In this document: piece by piece, positions 57,826 to 64,000 of the stretch
Numbering within the stretch: position 1 is the stretch's first letter
Layout: each line of letters begins with the position of its first letter
Translations under genes and position numbers: made by a program
The notes under the pieces: model-generated
The model's database searches: none
What the model saw: only the letters and a program-made list of their open reading frames with translations
Told to the model about the DNA's origin: nothing
Origin: Haematospirillum sp. H4485
Lineage (GTDB): Bacteria; Pseudomonadota; Alphaproteobacteria; Rhodospirillales; Rhodospirillaceae
Assembly (NCBI RefSeq): GCF_012102745.1
Contig: NZ_JAAVSY010000002.1
Coordinates: forward strand, 1-64,000
Length of the DNA: 64,000 nucleotides
Reading direction: 5' to 3'

Positions 57826-59408
57826 GCGGAAAATCCCCCATGCTCAGCCCCAAGTCCCCGCGAAAAAAGAAGAAGCAAGGGGCAGACGAGGTTGCATCCA
57901 CCGTTGCAAACGGCTGGCCGGTTCTGATTGTCGATGACGAGCCCGAGGTGCATCGCGTTACGGAACTGGCCTTGGCCGGATTCCGGTTCGCAGACCGCCC
58001 CCTTGAAATCATCAACGCCATGTCCGCAGCCGAGGCACGCAAAATACTCGAGTTGCGCAGCGATATCGCCGTTATCCTGCTGGATGTCGTGATGGAGACG
58101 GAGCACGCCGGCCTGGACTTGGCTCAATGGATACGGAACGGACTGGGCAATACCGATGTCCGGATTGTGCTACGCACCGGACAGCCGGGACAAGCACCGG
58201 AACGGGAGGTTATCACCACCTACGACATCAATGACTACAAGGAAAAAACCGAGCTGACAGCCCGCAAGCTGCATACCCTGTTTTTTTCCTGTCTACGGTC
58301 CTGGAGAGATATCAAGACCCTGGAGGCAACACAGCGCGGACTTGACCTGATCCTGAACGGAGCCGGATCTCTGTTTTCCTATCAGCCGGCCAACCGGTTT
58401 GCAGAAACCGCACTGCACCTGTTTCATGATCTTCTGCATCTACATGAGACAACAACTGAATCCCCCATGCACGGGCTGGTGTTAAGCGTTCAACGCCGCA
58501 CAGGGAAAACTGCCATCATGGCAGGGGCGGGACGTTACAGTCCACCCCTGACCGGTCGGCTGGAAGACCTTCGCCCGGACCTGCCTGATGACCTGAAACG
58601 CCTGGAAAGCAAGATCCCGGAGAACGGTCATTTCGCCATGGATGGGACCATGGCACTGGCCAGTTTCCGCAGCTCGGTCGAGATCAAGAATATCCTGATG
58701 CTGGACGGCGTTGATGCCACGTCCATTCCCCAGCGACCCGTTCTTGATATCTTTTGCCGGACCATGGCCTATGCCATGGACAACTACAACTTGATCGATC
58801 TTGTGGAGCGTACCCAGAAAGAGGTTGTCCAACGCCTGGGAGAAGCCGTGGAAACCCGGGCCATGGAAAGCAGCCAGCATGTGCGGCGTGTAGCGGAATA
58901 CTCCTGGATTCTGGCACTGGCAGCAGGCATGCCGCGCCGGGATGCACAGGTTCTGCTGGCAGCCTCTCCGTTACATGATGTCGGCAAGATCGGCATTCCG
59001 GATGCCATCTTGAACAAACCCGGCAAGTTGACCGATGAAGAGTGGGAAGTCATGAAAACCCACGCCATTATTGGCGAGGACATGCTGATCCAGTCTGACC
59101 TGGAAATTCTGAAATGCGCCGCCATTATCGCCGGCGGGCACCACGAACGCTGGGATGGGACAGGATATCCAAGACGCCTGTCCGGGAAGATCATTCCCCT
59201 GCCCGCCCGCATTACGGCTATCGCCGATGTGTTCGACAGCCTTGCCAGTGACAGCGTGTACAAGAAGGCGTGGCCACTCGAACGTATTCTACAATACTTC
59301 GAGGAGAGTTCGGGAACCCAGTTTGATCCATCCCTGGTCCGTATTCTTTTCGAGAAGCTGCCGGACCTTCTGGAAGCCCGCGATCGATACCGCGACGATA
59401 TTTTCTAG
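57822..59408 (+). CDS. Response regulator with DUF3369 and HD-GYP domains
   Basis: Predicted c-di-GMP phosphodiesterase controlled by phosphorylation, 528 residues. The receiver domain (about 30-160) has the DD pair VLIVDDEPE and the phospho-acceptor Asp in ILLDVVME (D88). A DUF3369 sensor-like domain (about 175-330) follows. The C-terminal HD-GYP domain is complete: HDVGKIGIPDAILNKPG (H385, D386), MKTHAIIG, HHERWDGTGYP. All residues needed for catalysis appear present. A basic RKKKK patch lies near residue 15. Four-base overlap with the kinase gene ensures coupled expression; its own end overlaps the convergent phosphatase gene by four bases. Confidence 0.93.
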   Translation: MSGKSPMLSPKSPRKKKKQGADEVASTVANGWPVLIVDDEPEVHRVTELALAGFRFADRPLEIINAMSAAEARKILELRSDIAVILLDVVMETEHAGLDLAQWIRNGLGNTDVRIVLRTGQPGQAPEREVITTYDINDYKEKTELTARKLHTLFFSCLRSWRDIKTLEATQRGLDLILNGAGSLFSYQPANRFAETALHLFHDLLHLHETTTESPMHGLVLSVQRRTGKTAIMAGAGRYSPPLTGRLEDLRPDLPDDLKRLESKIPENGHFAMDGTMALASFRSSVEIKNILMLDGVDATSIPQRPVLDIFCRTMAYAMDNYNLIDLVERTQKEVVQRLGEAVETRAMESSQHVRRVAEYSWILALAAGMPRRDAQVLLAASPLHDVGKIGIPDAILNKPGKLTDEEWEVMKTHAIIGEDMLIQSDLEILKCAAIIAGGHHERWDGTGYPRRLSGKIIPLPARITAIADVFDSLASDSVYKKAWPLERILQYFEESSGTQFDPSLVRILFEKLPDLLEARDRYRDDIF

Positions 59409-59857
59409 ACGCTGCCCGTGCTCTCGGGAGGGGGGCCAAACCGGTCCCGGATCCGCTTGATCAGCTCGTCACGCACCTGACGGTATGCATCCAGCCTTAC
59501 CTCCCGCGATCCTTCAACGACAGAAGGATCGAACGTGTGCCAGAACTCGACATCACACGCCACCGTGCGGGTCAGCTCAACGGCCTTGTGTTGCGCTTCG
59601 GGCGACAGGGAAATCACCAGGTCAAAGCTGTCATCATCCAAGTCATCAAACGTCTTGGGGCTATGGCGCGACACGTCAATACCAATTTCGGCCATAACAG
59701 CAACCGCGAAGCCATCCAGCTGGCCACAACGAACGCCGGCTGAATCAACGTAGATTTTTTTTCCATACAGATGACGCAGGATGGCTGCCGCCATGGGAGA
59801 ACGAATGGAGTTCATCGTGCAGACGAACAAGACAGCCGATGGATCGCTCCGCTCCAC
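59405..59857 (-). CDS. Low molecular weight phosphatase/arsenate reductase-like protein
   Basis: 150-residue member of the LMW protein tyrosine phosphatase/ArsC fold. The P-loop Cx5R is VLFVCTMNSIRSP near residues 10-22 (Cys followed by Arg six positions later). The general-acid Asp region is in FWHTFDPSVVEG. CTMNSIRS instead of the classical CxGNxCRS means the ArsC resolving cysteine is absent, so arsenate reduction is unlikely and phosphatase activity more probable. UPF0262 lies three bases upstream; this UPF0262-phosphatase pair normally precedes infA directly in alphaproteobacteria. Confidence 0.87.
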   Translation of the reverse strand: MERSDPSAVLFVCTMNSIRSPMAAAILRHLYGKKIYVDSAGVRCGQLDGFAVAVMAEIGIDVSRHSPKTFDDLDDDSFDLVISLSPEAQHKAVELTRTVACDVEFWHTFDPSVVEGSREVRLDAYRQVRDELIKRIRDRFGPPPESTGSV

Positions 59858-59860
59858 CCC

Positions 59861-60385
59861 TCAACTCCGCGCGTGCAGGACGCAGACCAAGGTGAACAAG
59901 CGGCGGGCCGTATCCAGGTCAATATCAATACCGGCATCGGAAAGCTGCTGGCGCAACATCGATGCTCCCTCGTTGTGGAGGCTCCGTCGCCCTGCATCAA
60001 CCGCTTCGATACGCGACGGTGCAGCCGTACGGATAGCCCCGTAGTAGCTGTCGCAAACCATGAAATATTCCCGGATCACAGCCCGGAATCCTTTCAGGGA
60101 CAGAAAAAACGTTTCAATTGGTACATCGCCTTCCGTCCGGACATCAAAATATAGTTTCTCTCCTTCAACGAAAAGGTGAAGACTGTACGGACCTTCATTC
60201 CCCGCACCCGACACACGGAACGTGTTGTCCTCGATCAGATCATAAATGGCGACCCGCCGCTCATGCTCGACCTCCGGCCTGCGGCTGCGAACGATTTTCT
60301 CATCCAGATAAACAGAGACAATCCTGTTCTTGTCCACAGCAAGAACCGCCGGTGTCTTCACACCGTCATTTCCTGACCCCGGCAT
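59861..60385 (-). CDS. UPF0262 family protein
   Basis: Protein of unknown function, 174 residues from ATG 60385. The conserved core is RIVSVYLDEKIV..RRPEVEHERRVAIYDLIEDNTF near the N-terminus, then GPYSLHLFVEGEKLYFDVR and FFLSLKGFRAVIREYFMVCDSYYGAIRTAAPSRIEAVDAGRRSLHNEGA. The frame is open a further 45 codons upstream, without family similarity. The family is restricted to alphaproteobacteria and is usually encoded between hisD and the LMW phosphatase gene; hisD is missing here. Confidence 0.9.
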   Translation of the reverse strand: MPGSGNDGVKTPAVLAVDKNRIVSVYLDEKIVRSRRPEVEHERRVAIYDLIEDNTFRVSGAGNEGPYSLHLFVEGEKLYFDVRTEGDVPIETFFLSLKGFRAVIREYFMVCDSYYGAIRTAAPSRIEAVDAGRRSLHNEGASMLRQQLSDAGIDIDLDTARRLFTLVCVLHARS

Positions 60386-60549
60386 CAAGAGGCACAGCTC
60401 CCGGACAGGGTCAAATACCGTCCTGTATGAAACAATCGGCAAGCCATAGTCTCTCCCAAGAACTGCCCGCAATGAAGGTGCCGGCCCGGCAAGGTTTGCC
60501 GCACCACAACATCTTGTCAAGGCAGCACATGGAAAAGACTGCGAAAGTT

Positions 60550-60828
60550 CTACCGGAACCGTACGTAGTACGAGATACCAAAGAACCCGAGACCCAAGGC
60601 GATGATCGCAACCAGAACAACCAGAACAATGGTCTGCAGGGCAGAAACAACAGCCCCGCCGCCGCTGTTTATGGCCGCGTTCAACTGATCCATACGTTCC
60701 TGGATAGGCTTCTGCATCGCCTTTTTCTTGCCAGGCGGCAAGGCGTTATACATCTCCTGCAGACGCTTCAATTCCTGGATATTCTCTGCACGAGACCCCA
60801 GCTTGGGCTTGGACTTGGGCTTGGCCAT
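60550..60828 (-). CDS. Small single-span membrane protein of unknown function
   Basis: 92 residues: a strongly basic Lys/Pro-rich N-terminus (MAKPKSKPKLGSR), an amphipathic helix LKRLQEMYNALPPGKKKAMQKPIQERMDQLNAAI, and one C-terminal membrane segment (ALQTIVLVVLVAIIALGLGFFG). I do not recognise a family. The codon pattern and clean topology make it a credible gene. It lies between murA and UPF0262, where hisD or a DUF2948 gene would be usual. Confidence 0.65.
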   Translation of the reverse strand: MAKPKSKPKLGSRAENIQELKRLQEMYNALPPGKKKAMQKPIQERMDQLNAAINSGGGAVVSALQTIVLVVLVAIIALGLGFFGISYYVRFR

Positions 60829-60998
60829 TAACCCCTCATCTCACCCGGCCCCGCGCCACGCGGATGCCACACACCGGCCTTTGCCGCTGCCCGACTATAG
60901 CACGCACTCCCGGGCAATAAAGGGGGGCGGGCCTTTCTGAAGCCGTGGTCTTTCCCGGTGGACGAGAATAAGACCACAGCACAACACACAGTAAAGAA

Positions 60999-62300
60999 TC
61001 AGCCACGTAAACGCTCTATATTGGCACCGCAGGCGGCAAGCTTGGCTTCCAGACGCTCGTAACCGCGGTCAAGGTGGTAAATACGGTTCACAATGGTCTC
61101 CCCTTCAGCAGCCAGACCGGCCAGAACAAGGGAAACAGAGGCCCTGAGGTCCGTGGCCATCACCGGGGCACCGGAAAGACGGGGCATACCGCGCACAATG
61201 GCAGAAGCCCCGTGTACATTTATTCTGGCCCCCATGCGGCACAGCTCCGGCACATGCATGAACCGGTTCTCGAAAATTGTCTCGGTAATCATTGACGCCC
61301 CGTTGGCCGTTGCCATCAGGGCCATGAACTGGGCCTGCATATCGGTGGGGAAGCCGGGATAGGGCTCGGTCATCAGATCAATGCCCCGTATCTCGGCACC
61401 ATCAGCGCGGATACGAACCCCACGCGAGGTTTCAATCACCTCAACGCCACATTCGTTCAGGGCAGAAAAGACTGCGCCCAAGGCTGCAGAATTGGCACCG
61501 ACCAGCTCCACATCACCACGTGTAATGGCCGCCGCAATAGCATACGTCCCGGTTTCAATGCGATCGGGCAAAACCGAATATTCTGTCCCGTGCAGGGACG
61601 ACACGCCCTCGACCCGCAAGCAATTGGAGCCAATCCCGGAAATACTGGCACCCATCAGGGTCAAGCAATTGGCCAGATCCGCAATTTCCGGCTCCTGGGC
61701 CGCGTTCATGATCACAGTCTCGCCCTCGGCCAGGCAGGCTGCCATCAAGGCATTCTCTGTTCCGCCAACGGTGACGGCAGGAAACATGATGGTGCCGCCG
61801 CGCAAACGGCCATTCAGATCATCACGGATACGGGCGTTGATATATCCCTCGTCCAGCGAAATCTCAGCCCCGAGTGCTTCCATGGCCTTCAGATGCAGAT
61901 CCACGGGCCTGGTTCCGATGGAACATCCTCCGGGCAATGAAACACGACATGCACCAAAACGCGCCAGCAACGGCCCCAGAACCAGAACGCTGGCCCGCAT
62001 TTTCCGAACAAGGTCATAGGGTGCCGTCAGGCTGGTTATATCGGCAGCCTGCAACTCCAGCACACGGCCTGATGCACTGCCGACACCGCCCTCACCCCCG
62101 TTCAGGTGCATACTGGTTCCGTGCTGGGCCAGCAGGTGCGCCATGGTGGTGATATCCGCCAGATGCGGCAGGTTGGTCAGACGCAAGGTCTCCTCGGTCA
62201 GGAGTGCCGCCGCCATCAGGGGCAAGGCTGCATTCTTCGCGCCACCGATCGGGATCGTTCCGCGCAGGGGCGTTCCCCCGACGATGCGGATGCGATCCAT
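60999..62300 (-). CDS. murA: UDP-N-acetylglucosamine 1-carboxyvinyltransferase
   Basis: First committed step of peptidoglycan synthesis; transfers enolpyruvate to UDP-GlcNAc and is the fosfomycin target. From ATG 62300 there are 433 residues, opening [37 protein letters not shown] (Lys22-type active-site residue in GGAKN). The loop [21 protein letters not shown] has Ser-Ile where most enzymes carry the fosfomycin-reactive Cys region (RxGCxIGxRPVDLH), with the Cys retained in GGCSIG. GGAGG is only two bases before this ATG, so a GTG at 62366, overlapping the dcd stop (GTGA), is an alternative start. Confidence 0.95.
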   Translation of the reverse strand: MDRIRIVGGTPLRGTIPIGGAKNAALPLMAAALLTEETLRLTNLPHLADITTMAHLLAQHGTSMHLNGGEGGVGSASGRVLELQAADITSLTAPYDLVRKMRASVLVLGPLLARFGACRVSLPGGCSIGTRPVDLHLKAMEALGAEISLDEGYINARIRDDLNGRLRGGTIMFPAVTVGGTENALMAACLAEGETVIMNAAQEPEIADLANCLTLMGASISGIGSNCLRVEGVSSLHGTEYSVLPDRIETGTYAIAAAITRGDVELVGANSAALGAVFSALNECGVEVIETSRGVRIRADGAEIRGIDLMTEPYPGFPTDMQAQFMALMATANGASMITETIFENRFMHVPELCRMGARINVHGASAIVRGMPRLSGAPVMATDLRASVSLVLAGLAAEGETIVNRIYHLDRGYERLEAKLAACGANIERLRG

Positions 62301-62362
62301 CCCTCCGCGCTGCTCCTGCCGGGGGCGCTCTACCGTCAGGCTGTCCGCTGCCGGGCGCTCTA

Positions 62363-62917
62363 TCACAGCCGGGGCAGTGTCACGCCCTTCTGGCCCATGT
62401 ACTTGCCCTTGCGGTCGCCATAGGAAGTTTCGCATTCGGGATTCCCCTTCAGGAAGATAAACTGACAAGCTCCCTCGTTGGCATATATGCGTGCAGGCAA
62501 GGGAGTGGTATTGGAAAATTCAAGCGTCACGTGGCCTTCCCATTCGGGTTCCAGAGGCGTGACGTTGACGATGATTCCGCATCGGGCATACGTTGACTTG
62601 CCAAGACAGATCACCAGCGTGTCACGTGGAATACGAAAGTATTCGACCGTACGGGCCAAGGCAAAGCTGTTGGGGGGAATAACGCAGACATCTGTCTTGC
62701 GGTTCACAAAGCTCTTGTCCGAAAATTCCTTTGGATCAACAACGGCGGAATCAACATTGGTGAAAATCTTGAACTCGTCGGCAACCCGGGCATCGTACCC
62801 ATACGAAGAGACGCCGTAGGAAATCACGCCATCCCGTTCCAGACGGTCGGTAAAAGGCTCGATCATGCCGCGGTTGCGGGCCATTTCACGAATCCAAGTA
62901 TCAGGCATGACGGCCAT
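62363..62917 (-). CDS. dcd: dCTP deaminase
   Basis: Deaminates dCTP to dUTP for thymidylate synthesis. The 184 residues are typical: [18 protein letters not shown] at the start, [20 protein letters not shown], and the active-site stretch [49 protein letters not shown] with the catalytic Glu in the TLEF context. ATG at 62917 has GGAG nine bases upstream. The end overlaps the possible GTG start of murA. The next gene upstream on this strand is a small conserved-looking ORF. Confidence 0.96.
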   Translation of the reverse strand: MAVMPDTWIREMARNRGMIEPFTDRLERDGVISYGVSSYGYDARVADEFKIFTNVDSAVVDPKEFSDKSFVNRKTDVCVIPPNSFALARTVEYFRIPRDTLVICLGKSTYARCGIIVNVTPLEPEWEGHVTLEFSNTTPLPARIYANEGACQFIFLKGNPECETSYGDRKGKYMGQKGVTLPRL

Positions 62918-63050
62918 GGGGAACAGTCTCCATCATTTGGAACCGGGGTGTTGCCCTGTGACACAACGGGGCGGAAACGGCACCTTGTAGCGCAGCACGC
63001 GCCAGACCACAACGGCGTGTTTTTGGTTTCAGGCCCGTTTTACGGGCATA

Positions 63051-63251
63051 TCATCCGGTTTCATCCCGGGGCACGGCAGATGCTGACGGGCATGTCCCTG
63101 AATCATCATCGGAAATGGCGCGCGATCGGGTCTGCTGCTTGCGTCGCAACAGGTTCTCCCGCAGGGCCATGGCCAGACGATCCTGGCGACGATCTTTCGA
63201 CGGTCGGGATCCACCGCCCTTCTCTTCCGAAACAACCGGAGTATCTGTCAT
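63051..63251 (-). CDS. Small basic protein of unknown function
   Basis: 66 residues from ATG 63251: an acidic start (MTDTPVVSEEKGG), then a basic helix RPSKDRRQDRLAMALRENLLRRKQQTRSRA, then a polar tail. Short proteins built around a RxxRLAxALRxNLxRRKxQxR helix are common unnamed genes in Rhodospirillales, often near murA or tRNAs. That likeness is from memory and untested. The ribosome-binding site is weak (AGG). Confidence 0.5.
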   Translation of the reverse strand: MTDTPVVSEEKGGGSRPSKDRRQDRLAMALRENLLRRKQQTRSRAISDDDSGTCPSASAVPRDETG

Positions 63252-63391
63252 CAGATAATTGCCTGTACAAAACAATCGCACATGATCCCGCTGCCAACAG
63301 GCCGGAACGCTGGCACTGTGCGATGATCAGGTCATCACCGTCAACCCACTGGCCCACATTTTTATGCTTGCATGGGTCGATACGCTGTGCC
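63106..63391 (-). CDS. Questionable small ORF with Cys/His start
   Basis: From ATG 63391 the frame reads MAQRIDPCKHKNVGQWVDGDDLIIAQCQRSG and continues to 63106, overlapping the preceding small gene in another frame. The first 30 residues look like half of a zinc ribbon (C..H...C) with Ser where a second Cys would fit. The rest looks random. It may be a decayed gene or chance. Confidence 0.2.
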
Positions 63392-63428
63392 ATAAACCCG
63401 CCCACCCTGCGGGGTGCCCGAAAAGGCC

Positions 63429-63457
63429 TTGTCACAAGGCAACTTGGGCTGACAATT
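63429..63457 (+). promoter_or_regulatory. Promoter of tRNA-Thr
   Basis: TTGTCA (63429-63434), a 17-base spacer and ACAATT (63452-63457), ten bases before the tRNA 5' end. Spacing and distance are right for a stable-RNA promoter. Confidence 0.55.
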
Positions 63458-63466
63458 CAAGTCTTT

Positions 63467-63541
<75 letters not shown>

Positions 63542-63546
63542 GCCGG

Positions 63547-63579
63547 AACCCCTAGGAAAACCTGGGGGTTTTGTTTTTC
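63547..63579 (+). terminator. Terminator of tRNA-Thr
   Basis: AACCCCTAGG and CCTGGGGGTT pair with one G-T wobble around AAAA, then TTGTTTTT. Starts five bases after the tRNA. Confidence 0.88.
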
Positions 63580-63716
63580 CCGGACACACTGCCAGACAGT
63601 CTCGTATTGCACGCTTACCCCGTGCCTGCATGCCCCTTAATCAGGGCCGGCAAACCATGCCGCAGATACCACACATAGAACATCTCAAGATTATTTGCTT
63701 TTATGATTGAACTATC

Positions 63717-64000
63717 TTAGGGTGATAAGCGTCGGCAGGGTTCAAAAACCTGTCGATAGAGGCCCAAAAACCTCGTACATACCAAGAGCAGGCAGTCGCC
63801 CATATTGCGCGGCGACTGTCTGTACGGTGACGGACTGATTCCTCGCGGTCCGTGCACGTGTCTCATGGCGGGAGGGCGGCGAATAGAAAACCCGCAAGGG
63901 GAATAAGCCCGCCCGGTACCTCTGACTCTTGGCAGTGTTATTGGGTTTTGGCCTCCCGCCACCACGTGTGTTGTGGTGGCCGGCGTCTTCGTGCGCTGAA
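63717..64000. mobile_element. Possible left edge of a P4-like satellite prophage (ash/icd-type region)
   Basis: After the tRNA-Thr terminator the texture changes. Several short frames compete on both strands, including an 82-codon minus-strand frame. Two perfect 8-pair hairpins occur (63793-63800 with 63811-63818; 63958-63965 with 63973-63980). A plus-strand frame open from 63906 ends GFWPPATTCVVVAGVFVR before a TGA at 63997. From memory, this kind of ending and layout occurs in ash/icd regions of P4-type satellite elements. tRNA genes are usual targets of such elements. No integrase or attachment-site duplication is visible, since the window stops here. Confidence 0.35.
63852..64000 (+). CDS. 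Partial ORF running off the window end
   Basis: From GTG 63852 (or GTG 63858) the frame stays open to the last base: VHVSHGGRAANRKPARGISP..., later SDSWQCYWVLASRHHVCCGG. No ribosome-binding site is evident. It overlaps the GFWPPATT frame and a minus-strand frame, so which one is translated is unclear. Possibly an Icd-like (division inhibitor type) protein of a satellite prophage; unverified. Confidence 0.28.
   Translation, partial: MHVSHGGRAANRKPARGISPPGTSDSWQCYWVLASRHHVCCGGRRLRAL

Overview
The window reads as a contiguous piece of chromosome from an alphaproteobacterium, most likely order Rhodospirillales. This rests on gene order (DUF4167-prmC-prfA-hemA-hisS-ispG-rodZ-like-ptsP-lysC with divergent ubiG; hdaA-ppk1-ppx-rnd; infA-maf-RNase E/G-yacG next to tRNA-Phe), on alphaproteobacterial families (HdaA, AapJQMP, EipB-like, UPF0262, DUF1178, DUF2066) and on a fairly high GC content judged by eye. 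I cannot name the genus from sequence alone. About 57 protein genes and two tRNAs fill it densely, and many genes are translationally coupled (ATGA, TGATG or TAATG junctions).

Layout. 0.3-1.7 kb: a membrane-anchored M23 peptidase and a bidirectional terminator. 1.8-14.8 kb, minus strand: lysC, a nitronate monooxygenase-like gene, ptsP, a RodZ-like gene, ispG, hisS, hemA, prfA, prmC and DUF4167, covering amino-acid, isoprenoid and tetrapyrrole synthesis and translation termination. 15.0-28.4 kb: ubiG, TrkH, DUF1178, an isoprenoid operon (xseB-ispA-dxs) followed by marC-tlyA, sppA, an odd ROK protein, an EipB-like envelope protein and aspS. 28.5-36.3 kb: bcp-glnE, a YhdP/AsmA-like giant and an EamA transporter. 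36.5-47.5 kb: DUF455, purM-purN, a DUF2066 protein back to back with purM, an AI-2E/PerM membrane protein, hdaA, polyphosphate synthesis and breakdown (ppk1-ppx), and rnd. 47.8-52.1 kb: the aapJQMP general amino-acid ABC transporter, with a candidate operator in front and a hairpin after the binding-protein gene. 52.2-53.0 kb: a gene-poor stretch with what looks like a frameshifted small membrane-protein gene.

53.0-62.9 kb: tRNA-Phe, yacG, an RNase E/G, maf and infA, then a divergently oriented histidine kinase plus HD-GYP response regulator set inside an otherwise familiar cluster, then an LMW phosphatase-like gene, UPF0262, a small membrane protein, murA and dcd.

63.4-64.0 kb: tRNA-Thr(GGU) with its promoter and terminator, followed by about 280 bases of different texture: competing short frames, two perfect hairpins, and a frame ending that resembles the ash/icd-type region of P4-like satellite prophages as I remember it. 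The window ends inside this segment. It is the best candidate for a mobile element and its body would lie outside the window.

The most interesting points are the satellite-like edge beside tRNA-Thr, the purM gene whose expected start is an ATT codon overlapping the ATG of the divergent gene, the ROK protein with a degenerate phosphate-binding motif, the HD-GYP pair inside the infA neighbourhood, and the frameshifted small gene at 52.2-52.6 kb.
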